From Molanna angustata (taxonomy: Eukaryota; Arthropoda; Insecta; Trichoptera; Molannidae): a DNA stretch of 64,000 nucleotides. Of this stretch, positions 23,805 to 34,445 are shown piece by piece (the first letter of the stretch is position 1; each line of letters begins with the position of its first letter). Below the pieces are notes generated by a model. It saw nothing but the letters and a program-made list of their open reading frames with translations. It was not told the origin of the DNA and searched no databases. A program made the translations under genes and the position numbers. Location of the stretch: NCBI GenBank assembly GCA_963576475.1, contig OY754990.1, forward strand, positions 4,679,756-4,743,755, in the 5' to 3' direction.

Positions 23805-23978
23805 CTTCTTCTTCTTTTCCCTCGCCTTATTCCCATTATTTGGGGTCGGCTCTCCTAGTCCGCATGCGCCAGGTTGCTCTCTCCTGTGTTTCTTCATGTG
23901 TCACATTCCGCGTCTTCATGTCGCTGTGAACCGTGGACATCCATGTTGCAGGCGGTCGTCCCGGGCGTCGCTTTTATA
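23805..23978 (-). mobile_element. LINE 3' fragment with 17-bp TSD
   Basis: The exact 17-bp duplication AATAAAAGTCTTTTATT flanks it (23788-23804 and 23979-23995). On the minus strand it codes GRRPGRPPATWMSTVHSDMK and RATWRMRTRRADPK, a LINE C-terminus, with a GAA-rich tail at its 3' end (left side, TTCTTCTTCTTTTCC). A 174-bp severely 5'-truncated, probably young insertion. Confidence 0.9.
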
Positions 23979-24034
23979 AATAAAAGTCTTTTATTATTAT
24001 TATTAAAATTAATTCCCAGAAAGTATATACCATT

Positions 24035-24120
24035 TTTTTATACATCCTCATACATTCCCTAAAGTAAGCATAAATGATTGTGCTACAGTTGAACGAAATC
24101 GGTCGCGACCAAGCGCTTAA
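24035..24120 (-). mobile_element. SINE-T body fragment
   Basis: Matches the SINE copies at 36540-36680 and 53370-53530: TACATCCTCATACATTCCCT, TGTGCTACAGTTGAACGAAA, TCGGTCGCGACC. The tRNA-like head is mostly lost. Confidence 0.55.
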
Positions 24121-24229
24121 AGTGATCTCATAAACCAGGCGATGACAGGTCGTAAGCCGCGAAGTTGCCTGATTTTCCTGTTCTCCTTAAATATAATGTA
24201 TTCCGACTTCTTGTCCATTGAGATAATAA

Positions 24230-24297
24230 CTTTGTCAAAATAGAAAACTGTGGCGTTCGGTTCTTTTTGCCTACCCCGTGAGGGACATGGCGTTTTG
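24230..24297 (-). pseudogene. LINE-A extreme 3' end
   Basis: GGCGTTCGGTTCTTTTTGCC and CTACCCCGTGAGGGACATGG read here in LINE-A plus orientation (compare 26490-26540). The expected GTGATGGTATGTATG tail is replaced by the 31-bp array that follows. Confidence 0.6.
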
Positions 24298-25042
24298 ATG
24301 GAATATAATATGTACCAACGTTCGTTCTATGGAATATAATATGTACCAACGTTTGTTCTATGGAATATAATATGTACCAACGTTTGTTCTATGGAATATA
24401 ATATGTACCTACGGTTGTTCTATGGAATATAATATGTACCTACGGTTGTTCTATGGAATATAATATGTACCTACGGTTGTTCTATGGAATATAATATTTA
24501 CCAACGTTTGTTCTATGGAATATAATATGTACCAACGTTTGTTCTATAGAATATTATATGTACCAACGTTTGTTTTATGGAATATAATATGTACCTACGG
24601 TTGTTCTATGGAATATAATATGTACCAACGTTTGTTTTATGGAATATAATATGTACCTACGGTTGTTCTATGGAATATAATATGTACCAACGTTTGTTTT
24701 ATGGAATATAATATGTACCTACGGTTGTTCTATGGAATATAATATGTACCTACGGTTGTTCTATGGAATATAATATGTACCAACGTTTGTTCTATGGAAT
24801 ATAATATGTACCAACGTTTGTTCTATGGAATATAATATGTACCAACGTTTGTTCTATGGAATATAATATGTACCAACGTTTGTTCCATGGAATATAATAT
24901 GTACCAACGTTTGTTCTATGGAATATTATATGTACCAACGTTTGTTTTATGGAATATAATATGTACCTACGGTTGTTCTATGGAATATAATATGTACCTA
25001 CGGTTGTTCTATGGAGTATAATATGTACCTACGTTTGTTCTA
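24298..25042 (+). repeat. 31-bp minisatellite, 24 units
   Basis: Unit TATGGAATATAATATGTACC plus AACGTTTGTTC or TACGGTTGTTC. I count 24 units in 744 bp with almost no length change. Two unit types alternate, and units ending GTTTTAT (four of them) are always followed by a TACGGTT unit, which implies a 62-bp dimer spread as a block. The array begins directly at the LINE-A 3' end. Confidence 0.95.
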
Positions 25043-25295
25043 TGGCATACCTATATTATGTATATGTACTCATATATAATCGTAAAGAATGCAAGCGGGA
25101 ATATTATTTACCCGCCACGTTTGAAAATAGAACGAAAGCGATTGAATTATTTTAAGCCGGTGTTGCACTATGTCAAAATTCACGCGTTGGTAGGTACCTA
25201 CCCACCACAGACAAAATTCCACGAATAATAATAAGAAAAATATATTGCCAAAACGTATTTCTTATCAAAATCAAACGTTTAATAATATAGTATGT

Positions 25296-25660
25296 ATATA
25301 CCATAGATTTTTATTATAATATACTAGATGTAGTACTCCGTGCAAAAAGTGAGTCATGGAATATCGAGAGTTTGACGTTTTGGTTGGCAACATATTTCAG
25401 TTTTCCTTTCAACACGTCTAGATAACTGTTCTATAAACCTTATTAAACTAAAACAAAGTGTTTTTTTCGACAAATAAATTCTAAAACAATTCACAATAAG
25501 TCTTTATTCTCTATAGAAAAACGATGTGGTCTGCTCACCAAAACGTCAAAAATCCCCCGAAAAAATGCCTCACTTCGATTCATACAAAATTTGCTAACTA
25601 CAACATCTAGTACCTACCAATATTATAATAAAAATCTACGGTATATATTATCCATAGAAT
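25296..25660 (-). mobile_element. MITE family M1, copy 3, with inverted ends
   Basis: Left end CCATAGATTTTTATTATAAT and right end ATTATAATAAAAATCTACGG are inverted. Inner blocks (TTGGTTGGCAACATATTTCA, AAAACGATGTGGTCTGCTCA, CCTCACTTCGATTCATACAA) match 10520-11100 in reverse. TATA-rich flanks suggest a TA target. About 350 bp, no coding. Confidence 0.75.
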
Positions 25661-25959
25661 AATAATAGTATAGAATACTCTTTAGCCTGCAGTAAACGCG
25701 ACTGCTTTATGTTGACTAATTTGGTCAACATTTTGCTACGAGCATTCAGTAATCTAGTACTATACGAAAAATGTCTACCAACAGAGTCATACATAGATAC
25801 ATACATATATTGACACGAGCCGGCCAATAAAACGGCTTCACTTTTTCAGCAAAGTATTGTATGGGAATATGAGTATTCTATAGTTTTATTATTATTCTAT
25901 GATATTAACTATAGTTTCAGTTTTTTTAAGTATTATGCCATTTTTAATATAACATATTA

Positions 25960-26555
25960 ATATGGACGGATTGATAAGGATATTGAAAGAAGAGTTATGG
26001 CAGGAAACAGAGTGAATGGAGAACTTTAACCAGTTATGAATGACCGCAATATTTCAAAACGTTGTCTTAGTGCCAACCTTGACGTATGCAACTGAAACCT
26101 AGACATGGCAAAAGTCGCACGAAAGTAGAATTAATGCAGTTGAAATGAGATCTCTAAGAAGAATCTGTAATAGAACAATGTATGACAGGGTCAGAAATGA
26201 GGACATAAGGAAAGAATGTAAGATAAAGAAAGATGTTATTAATAGAATGAAAGTGATCACATTGAGAAGGTTTGGCCACATGGGGAAAATGAATGAGGAA
26301 CGCCTCACGAAGAAAAAATATACATTGCGGACAGGAATGGAATGAGAGGTCGGGGCCGCCCAAGGAAGGGATGGCACGTCCATGTGAACGGTATTTTGAA
26401 AGACGGAAATGTCAGAAACGTGATCAACAGACGAACATGTATAAGACGATGTATGAATGTTGACGAGGCGATGTATGTCAAGATATAAGTAAGTGGCGTT
26501 CGGTTCTCTCTGCCTATCCCGTGAGGGACATGGCGTGATGGTATGTATGTATGTA
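25960..26555 (+). pseudogene. LINE-A 3' fragment with tail
   Basis: Plus strand. GRIDKDIERRVMAGNRVNG-like start, then ATLTYATET-like, EMRSLRRICNRTMYDRVRNE, LRRFGHMGKMNEERLTKKKY, a frame shift, RGRGRPRKGWHVHV-like, ending at GTGAGGGACATGGCGTGATG and GTATGTATGTATGTA. Frameshifted, so dead. It supplies the source sequence for the 52-bp array at 4142. Confidence 0.75.
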
Positions 26556-26559
26556 TTTG

Positions 26560-26819
26560 ATTATCAATTAATTAATTTATTTATTTATTTAGAGAAAAAA
26601 CAATTACACATAATTATATAACATAATTACCTCAACAGTGCATTCCAGCCATACCTAGGTCCTAAGAGGTTGTATCAGTGATCTTTTTTACAATTTCCCT
26701 TTTGAATATAGATTCAGATACTATATAAATATCATTATGGACACTTATAGGAGAAATCCAATGAATTTATTTATTTATTGTTAATATACAAACATTTTTA
26801 ACTCTCCTTTTGCTTCTGG
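26560..26819. other. AT-rich spacer, T-rich start
   Basis: TTAATTTATTTATTTATTTA at 26568-26590 followed by A-rich DNA, like an antisense retroelement tail. No gene. Confidence 0.35.
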
Positions 26820-27990
26820 AAAATGAATATGGAATTTGCGGAAATTTTCAAAAATGGATAACCTCATATGTACATGTCAGAAAGACGCCAGTCTGTGTGG
26901 ATCAATAAAAATGCATCTTTATCGGAAATCGTTAAATTTGGTGTGCCTCAGGGATCGGTGCTCGGGCCTATTCTATTCCTTCTGTACATAAAAAAGCTTG
27001 ATGATCTAATTCAAAATGAGGGGTTTGATTCGTTTGCTTATGCCGACGATCGCCTATTTTTCAAATTCTGTAATCCTGCATGCAAAGATGTTCTTAAAGA
27101 GGATACAGTTCAATGCATCGAAAAAGTCGCTGCGTGGATGTCCCACAATAAGTTGAAATTGAACCCAACAAAAACAGAGTTCATGTGGGTAGCATCACCA
27201 CAACGACAACACCTTATTGAAAATACTCCCATAAACATAAATGGAGAATAGCTGGTGCCAGCTGCAAGCGTCAAATTCTTAGGTGTTTACTTGGACAACA
27301 AGTTGTCGCTTGATCTGCAAATTTCTAAAACGATCAGCTCATGTTTTTTCCAACTAAGACAACTGAAAAGTATTCGTCGAAGCTTACCAAAGAATGAGAC
27401 AAGATCACTCATAAACGCATTTGTTGTATGTCGAGTTTATTACTGCAACGGTATATATGCTGGGTTGCCCAAGTATCAGCTCGATAGATTACAGATGGTA
27501 TTTAATGCAGCGGCTAGGCTAATTTACAGTGAAAACAAACGATGTCTTATAACGCCTCTCCTTAACGAACTGCACTGGTTGAAGTGTCCAGAACGAATTG
27601 ACTACAAAATCTGTCTGATGGTGTTTAATGCTTTGAATGATCTAGCAGCACCGAATTACATACAAGAACTATGTCAAAGAAAAGAACTCTCTGGGAGGCA
27701 CCTCACACTTAGGTCGTCTGGATCACAGAGTACCAACTCCTTGAAGGAGGTGGACAAGGCCAACAAAGCGGCAATACTATGATCGATGCTTTAGTATGAG
27801 CGGTTCATTAAAGTGGAATAAACTACCTCCTGATGTCCGCGGTGCTCAAAGCAAAGACACCTTCTCTAAAAAACTAAAAACAACTTTATTTCGCAGAGCA
27901 TTACAGAATTGAGCTACCAGCGCCCTTGAAATGATTTTAAATCATTAAACGGCGCTATATAAATTACTTATTCTTATTATTTTTTTACAT
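26820..27990 (+). pseudogene. L2-type LINE, RT second half to 3' end
   Basis: Plus-strand remnant of an L2/CR1 reverse transcriptase. Frame 26868-27251 has GVPQGSVLGPILFLLYI then YADD (catalytic Asp pair) and LNPTKTEFMW; an in-frame TAG at 27249-27251 interrupts it; the same frame resumes with VKFLGVYLDNKLS, LQMVFNAAARLIYSE, ITPLLNELHWLKCPERIDYK, typical L2 thumb and C-terminal sequence. A frameshift near 27780 precedes the last block (WNKLPPDVRG, FSKKLKTTLFRRAL). The 3' end has GGCGCTATATAAATTACTTA and an ATT-rich tail. Missing: endonuclease and first half of RT. Confidence 0.88.
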
Positions 27991-27999
27991 ATTTAGGTT

Positions 28000-29095
28000 A
28001 AGTACCTAAGTAACGCCACACTAGGCTAAACCTATTCTGGGGCTGTTACTTTTACACAAAAGGGTATACAAATTATTTACATATAGAGGATACAAAATAC
28101 ATAAGTTGCACAAATTTTACATTCATGTACTTAAAAAAAATATTACACAAGATTAAGAAGTAAAGTTTTAGATTAAATAAAATAAATTAGTTAGAATAAA
28201 TGAAATATAGAAAATAAAAGTTAAATAAGTCAGATGTTAAGGGTGGACAACCCCCTCAGTAAGAGAAGAAATGAGCCTGCCCGAAGAAATCAGCCATTTT
28301 CAAGGAATTGTGATGTGGTGTTTTCTTTATGTTATTCTCTAGTTTATTAAATATGTATACGTGAGGCAATACATTTAAACTTTCTTTGTCCAAATGAGAT
28401 TTTCATAATTAGCACAGTATAAAGTTAATACTATAATATTTATTTATTACAGATGCCAATTTCTTCTATGGATGTGACAGTTGTCACCTAACAGGCGACT
28501 GTCACTTTCATACATTGAGTTTTTTTTTTCTTATCCATCGCTGAATTTTCACATTGACTAGGCACCCAGAGAAGATTGATTTGCGTTTGTTATCGCAGGG
28601 AGAGATGCCAGCTGGTTGAACGATGAAATAATTAACCCTTACGCATCAATTTGGATATTTTCGAGACCCCTATTCGATATCGAAACGTCAAAAATACTAT
28701 GCGATAAACGATCGCAGTCATTACTGGAATTTTAGATAGGGTTGTCAAAAATACTGAAATTAATCAACGTATTCATCGAAATTATATGTACATTTGCGAC
28801 AGATTCATATAATACTTTGAATAATCATGCAGTTCTATCAAGAAGTGACAGTTTCAAACATAGAAAATGTTATAAAGGATTTGTGTTAGAATTCACATAT
28901 ATTATAGAAACTTATATATTTATATACAGGTAGTTATATTAGTTTCTTGATATATGTAGTTCTAAGAATAACAATGCGAAATAGCTATAGACCAATTAAA
29001 AAATATACGTAGAATCTAAAACATACGGTTTTATTTTTTAATTTAATTTAAAATGGAATTCTACTACGTAAAACATCCACAATTACTTAAAAGAA
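28000..29095. other. AT-rich DNA with stem-loop repeat
   Basis: 28008-28060 holds a copy of the small stem-loop repeat (CACTAGGCTAAACCTATTCT). A-rich DNA follows to 28210, like a retroelement tail. A 63-codon ORF at 28742 has no support. No gene. Confidence 0.35.
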
Positions 29096-29099
29096 ACTT

Positions 29100-29583
29100 C
29101 TTCTTCTTCGTTTAGTAGACCTAGTTGGTCTGTTCTTCAGAAACTATGCCTCCTGGGATGACGAAGTCCAACTATTCTTCCATCTCTTGGGTGGTCTACC
29201 GGGTAGGCGGCGGCCAGAAGGAATTTCATTTGCTGCTATATTTGCAAGTCTATCACTGTCCATCCTGGCTACGTGGTCCCTCCAATGCCTTCTTCTGGAT
29301 CTACTCCATCGAACGATGTCCTGTATTCCACATGTTTTCCTTATTTGAACATTGCGAACACGATCTCGGAGAGTTTTACCAGTTATTGACCTTAGGACCT
29401 TCATCTCCGTTGTCCTTAAGAGCCCCTTGGTTCGTACAGTGTCTGCTCGCGTTTCCACAGCATACGTCATGATCGGTCGCACGCATGTCTTGTATATTCT
29501 GACCTTACTGTCGATACGCATGTGTTTATTTTTCCAGATCATATTTTTCAAACATTCAGATACGACAGATGCTTTATTGAATT
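29100..29583 (-). pseudogene. LINE-C fragment, part left of palindrome
   Basis: The minus-strand ORF 29144-29551 (135 codons) reads KNMIWKNKHMRIDSKVRIYK, RPIMTYAVETRADT, TGKTLRDRVRNVQIRKTCGI, QDIVRWSRSRRRHWRDHVAR, GRRLPGRPPKRWK. It is the clearest LINE-C C-terminus here. The 3' end on the left has a (GAA)n tail (TTCTTCTTCTTCG). Its upstream coding sequence continues at 29876-29990 beyond the inserted palindrome. Confidence 0.8.
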
Positions 29584-29863
29584 AGATTTAACTTTTTGAT
29601 CGTCAGTTCTTGATGGAATTCCATTTAAATTAATTTATATTTTTAACAAATAAAAATAAAAACACTTGTTTAAAATTAATTCCACTATTTATTTGAGGAC
29701 TACAACCTACGACCGGTTTCGTGCTAAGCACATTTTCAAGTAGTATAGACTACTTGAAAATGTGCTTAGCACGAAACCGGTCGTAGGTTGTAGTCCTCAA
29801 ATAAATAGTGGAATTAATTTTAAACAAGTGTTTTTATTTTTATTTATTAAAAATATAAATTAA
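29584..29863 (+). mobile_element. Penelope-type palindromic element with 12-bp TSD
   Basis: Flanked by CTTTATTGAATT (29572-29583 and 29864-29875). About 45 bp of single-copy extension with CTTGATGGAATTCCAT is followed by two arms of about 115 bp, nearly perfect inverted copies with a tiny loop (about 29749-29752). Each arm, read in its sense direction, has CTTGAAAATGTGCTTAGCAC, GAAACCGGTCGTAGG: a GTGC/GCAC hairpin, GAAAC and GGTC, matching the stem II / GAAA / cleavage layout of minimal hammerhead ribozymes. No RT ORF. Inserted into a LINE-C copy. Confidence 0.75.
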
Positions 29864-29875
29864 CTTTATTGAATT

Positions 29876-29990
29876 GTTCGCGGACTTCAGTGTATAGGTC
29901 GTTATGGCTGCAGATCTCTACTCCTAAATATTCGAAACTCATTACTTGTTCCACGGGCTTATCATCAACATTTAGCTTAACACCTTAAAG
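29876..29990 (-). pseudogene. LINE-C fragment, part right of palindrome
   Basis: Minus strand reads YLGVEICSHNDLYTEVREQF, joining in order to the KNMIWKNK segment left of the inserted element. FEYLGxxI is the usual LINE position just after the RT core. Confidence 0.7.
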
Positions 29991-30408
29991 GTTGTTTAGA
30001 TATAGTAATACTTATTGTTAGATACTTACTTCGTAAAAATGCATTATATAGTTATCGGCAAATGACTCGAGATATATGTGCAAACCACCCTTCTCCACGA
30101 CGGAAATTCGCCGGAAATTATGTATACACAATTACTCTATAGAGCAGAAAGAGTACACAGTTTTAATTTACAAATGGACTCGTATTCGTTGAAAAATGTC
30201 GATTTTTCATTTTGGCCATCCTTGAATCGATGACAAACGCGTCTCGATATGATTGGGGCAATTGTTTTCGATTATTCGTTACGACTGATGTATGTTTATA
30301 CGGGTTCGAAGGCAAATACCGTTCCTTGTTGCTCGAGTCGAATATGCATGTATGTGGGGTCAATATCCCTGTTAGCTATTTATACCACGATCCATAATGT
30401 TCCTATAC

Positions 30409-30615
30409 ACAAATATCTCTACTCTTCTTTGTTATGCACTCCTGGTATATTTCTTATGATAATTCTCTTAATTCAATACACAGTTTGTCGTGTCAATTTG
30501 ATGAGAAATCGGATAGCTCGATTCATCTACAAATATCTCTACATTCCTTCGTTTTGCACTCTGATTCTTTTGATAATTCTCTAAACACTACACAATTTGT
30601 CGTATCAATTGGATG
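30409..30615 (+). repeat. Diverged 120-bp direct duplication
   Basis: ACAAATATCTCTAC recurs at 30409 and 30529. Both units contain TTGCACTC/TGCACTCC, GATAATTCTCT and TTTGTCGT(G/A)TCAATT. Two units only, diverged. Confidence 0.75.
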
Positions 30616-30846
30616 ATTATATTCGACAGCGTTTAAATACATAATTTACACTGCAAACTTGCAGATGCTTTTAAAGTCATCAAACATTTCACGACACAAT
30701 CTATAATGGGCGAATCATTTGCTATTAAATTGGTTGATATGGTAATTCTTTGCTATGTCAACCAATTTCTTCCTCCTCATTTTAAAAACAATTAAGTACC
30801 TACATTAAAATATTGTATTGCATAGGTAGCTTCTCGGGCAACTAAA

Positions 30847-31630
30847 GCCGGCCTGACACCAGGTAATATTACAAATCATATTTCAACTCATTGGAATATG
30901 AACTGAAAAAATGACATTGTGCCTGTCACGATATCATTTAAATGACTTAAAAATGTTATCACTCTAAAAACATTATATTGAAATTACATATCGATATTAT
31001 AGCAATAATCTCTCCTGACTGTCAAATAACTTGCATTTTTGGGTGTATTAATGATTCTCGTTTGTTTTTTTAATTACATTTTGAGTTTGATTATCTGTTT
31101 CGAAATATTATGAAAATCAAAGGAGACGATCTAGCATAAAATGAACGCGATCCTGGTTGGATAGGAGAAAAAAAATCAAGGAGGTTTTTAGAACACCTCT
31201 CATTAGAAGATCCATTTTCATAGAAAAATGAGAATTTTTGAAAATAAATGGAATGTATTTCTAATACCATACATTCAAAGGCCAAAGTGATGCGAGAAAC
31301 AATATCCTAAAAATAGTAGTAAGAACATTCCAAATCATAGCAATTATATCGAAGAACTCCGATGTGCCGATATTTTTTATAGCTTGGAATGTACGTCTGG
31401 ATCAATCAAAAATCAAAAAGAATACAAAATAAACTTAACAAAACATTATGAAATAAAAAAATATTTCTTCCTTTGTATGTATGACGAATGACAATGTAGC
31501 AGATACGATAAGCATACACAAAAGAGATACTTACACAGTTTCAGTTAATATGACTTCAAAAATTACTGCAAACGCTACTTTTCAACTCATATTCCACATG
31601 AGTTGGAATATTACCTCGTGTCAGGCGGGC
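30847..31630. mobile_element. DNA transposon remnant with inverted ends
   Basis: Left GCCGGCCTGACACCAGGTAA and right TTACCTCGTGTCAGGCGGGC are inverted with few mismatches; the inner match continues through GGAATAT and TTCAACTCAT. Flanks are TAAA and TTAA. A TTAA target would suggest piggyBac, but the left flank is not exact. About 784 bp; no transposase frame recognised. Confidence 0.65.
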
Positions 31631-31634
31631 TTAA

Positions 31635-32335
31635 CAGATGAATACTGCAGTGTGTCCTACCTCGGTTATTTGAATATTTTGGACACACTTTTCATACTAC
31701 GCGGGTATATTAAAGATACGTTTCCTCTCTAGGTACTATGTCAAATATTAATTTAACACGAACCCAATGACAAGTTGCCACATTCTGCAGACTTGTGCGA
31801 TATTTATCGTCTCATCACAGGTCCAAACTGAAAACACAACGAACTGAGCCACCAAAGCTGGGAAATTTCAAAAGAATTAGGAGAGACAAAGGAATTGTTA
31901 CGTCATTTGTGAAATATCGCTTTCGGAAACATCCTACGACTTGAAGTGCATAATAATAATATACACTCTCATTAGACCAATGAACTTGCGTTTATTACAA
32001 ATAGGTATATTTGTGATGATGCTGTACGGGCTGCAGTCGTATTTAAAATACCGACAGCCAGTGAGAAAGTACTTATCTTGAATATGGAGATAAGCATCTC
32101 TTTATGACTTGACGAGATGGAATTACGGTCGAACTGAAACTGAATGCTAAACAATATGCATGCGCTTGGTACAATTAACGAGGTTCCGTGGTCATTCTTG
32201 GAAGAGCCAATGTAAGCCGTTGTTTGGGAACTCATCTGCATAAATCCATTAATGTTATCAAACAAAAATATATGACGAAACATCCAATGACGAATTGTAC
32301 ATACAATGTTCATATTTAACACTACAGTAATTGAA
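31635..32335. other. No gene recognised
   Basis: 31732-31790 (CTATGTCAAATATTAATTTA) matches 54308-54330, a short dispersed repeat. A 116-codon minus-strand ORF at 31972-32322 matches nothing I know. Confidence 0.3.
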
Positions 32336-32339
32336 TCAA

Positions 32340-32759
32340 TTCACACACTGTATGAATTGTCACACTGTATAACTAATCTTAGGAAAAACTTTTTTACTAA
32401 CCGGGCCATCTCCAATTTCATCAACCTGCTCAACAACATTGACTTCTTTCGTACTCAATCTTCACTTTCGTTCTAAATTGCGATTAAGCGCCAACTTTGC
32501 ACTGATAACATTCCATTCTCTAGTATACATCCTAAAGGTTGCAAATACACCTTTTTCGTTAAGCCTTAAGTACGTTAGAATCCCATGTTATGTTTCTAGA
32601 ATATAATCTTCTTTGTACTGTTCCTTGTATGTTCCAGGTATGATCCTATAATTTTGTTTTTCTTATTTGTTAAAAAATGTATGTAAAACTTTAACAATCA
32701 CTTGATATGATGTCCTGTTATTATGTACCGTAGTCTATCATTTACTGTGTTTTTCCATT
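32340..32759 (+). pseudogene. LINE tail, second copy, left of L2 insertion
   Basis: Matches 20395-20765: ACTAATCTTAGGAAAAACTT, AACATTGACTTCTTTCGTAC, then the 3' region TACGTTAGAATCCCATGTTA and GATGTCCTGTTATTATGTAC. Coding part is frameshifted. Interrupted at 32759 by an L2 end and resumes at about 33252. Confidence 0.75.
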
Positions 32760-33251
32760 AATAATAATAATAAATTTGGATAATTTGTATAGCGCCGTTT
32801 TTGTGAAATATCTCACCTCAAGGGCGCTGAAAATTGATTAAGTTGTATCATTTTGGCTCTGGTAAGATTTGAGAAAAAGGTGCGTTTTGAGTTTTTTTCT
32901 GAACGAAGATATATTTTCGGTTTGTCTGAGGGTGTGTGGGAGCTTATTCCATGCATTTGGTCCTGCCACAGCAAATGCACGATCACCGAAATTAGTTGTG
33001 TGCACCCTGTTTATTTCAACTAATTTCCCAACCATGGATGAAGAAGCAGAACGAAGTGATGATTGTCTGTCATTTATTGAAAGCGAAATGCACAGTTCGG
33101 AGAGGTAAGTAGGAGCCATACCACGAAGTGCTTTAAAGATCATGAGACAAAGCTTATATTCAATTCTTTCGGGGACTTTAAGTCAATGTAGATTGCGATG
33201 CGAAGATGGTGAGAGATGTGAGAAAATTTGGAGGGTCCAGTGATGAACCTG
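32760..33251 (-). pseudogene. L2-type LINE 3' end nested in LINE tail
   Basis: Minus strand ORF 32838-33143 (101 codons) reads MIFKALRGMAPTYLSELC, FGDRAFAVAGPNAWNKLPHT, FRKKLKTHLFLKSY, a clean L2 C-terminus. The 3' end (left side) has GGCGCTATACAAATTATCCA in sense and an (ATT)n tail. The site is filled with nothing in the paralogue at 20758-20775, which gives the boundaries. Confidence 0.85.
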
Positions 33252-33340
33252 ATTGTTCTTAATCTCATACTATGTTATTATATTCTACTGTACTATTGGA
33301 TTATATGTTGGACAAACATTATACTATCTAAATCTTTGTA
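33252..33340 (+). pseudogene. LINE tail, right of L2 insertion
   Basis: AATCTCATACTATGTTATTA and TATTCTACTGTACTATTGGA match 20771-20810 (AATATCATACTATGTTATTA). This completes the 3' region of the LINE begun at 32340. Confidence 0.7.
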
Positions 33341-33679
33341 TCTCGCACTGGGGCAGACTATTTTGTCATAGGTTGGGGTGGCATGCCAAAGACCAATCTC
33401 CGTGCAATCACAGTGACTCAAAAATCTTTATTAAAAGTTATTTCACGTAAACCATACAGATATCCCTCTAATCAACTTTTTAAAGAATTTGGAGTGCTGG
33501 ACATACGACACTTGTATATTAGGACAATTATTAAAATAATGCATAACGATCCATCAAAATACTTACCACAATACACACTGACGTTAAACACAAGCAGCGG
33601 TACTAATAACATTTTCGTTAAAACTCGTTTTAGCCAACTAAACCTCGCACTACGTAAACCACGTATTAGGCACTAATTC
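33341..33679 (+). pseudogene. CR1/jockey-superfamily LINE C-terminus
   Basis: Plus frame reads VIGWGGMPKTNLRAITVTQK, SLLKVISRKPYRYPSNQLFK, GVLDIRHLYIRTIIKIMHND, ending LALRKPRIRH stop. The GWGG, RYP and LDIRxLY motifs are the usual C-terminal landmarks after the RT domain. A different family copy with RYPTEQIY and LDFKQLYMR lies at 51720-52150 (minus). Confidence 0.75.
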
Positions 33680-33689
33680 GTGGTTTAGT

Positions 33690-34445
33690 GGGTTCTTACT
33701 AATAATGTAAAAATGTACAAGGACTAAGTAAACCATGGAATACGGAATGAATGTTGTGTGAACGCAGCCATTTAACGGGAATTTCGGAATTTTTCTCTAC
33801 TTTATGCTATTTTTTGTTCATTCTCTATGACTTTATTAGCCGTCATCTATGACATCTATCGAGAATCATCGTATTTCTATGTTTGTCATTGTTTGTTTAC
33901 TGTTGGTTTTGACGGTTTACTGTTTATGTATCGTCACGTTTTGGTTGAATTCCCAATAATTTAACTTATTTCAACATAACTTATTACATTTATTTTAAAA
34001 CAATTGTCAATGGAAAATAAATATCTTCATTTATTTGCCTTCTTCCAAATAAATCTACGAGATGTCTAACTCCTGCCTTTGAAAATCTGTACTTTCTTCT
34101 AAAATTAATGTCGTCGTAATCAACAAACGGATTACAACGCACCTATGAACACACCTTATAAATTTTGCATCATCAAAAAACTTTCCACCTGCTCAATTTC
34201 TTGAAACGATCTTTCAAAATCGCCGATTCTATAATCATACAGATTGTTGTCCATAATTAAAAAAAGTATTTCTTTAAAAATGACAAAATACAATACGCGC
34301 GGTCTATTTGACTTTTGACAGCTCACGAATTCACTATTGCTATTCCACCACTAAACTAGGGGACCGGATGGTTTAGCGTTACCATGGTGATATAAACCAT
34401 GGATTAAAATGGAAGTTTTAAAACTTGGTTATTAGTAAGATTTTT
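33690..34445. mobile_element. Possible TIR element
   Basis: Left TTCTTACTAATAA and right TTATTAGTAAGAT are inverted, each with a CCATGG block further in (33735; 34398). Target duplication is not clear. Internal 750 bp codes nothing I recognise. The TTA-rich ends would fit a PIF/Harbinger-like MITE, weakly. Confidence 0.35.

Noticed and set aside
24298..25042. CRISPR-like array
   Set aside because: Units are contiguous with no unique spacers, and the DNA is eukaryotic.
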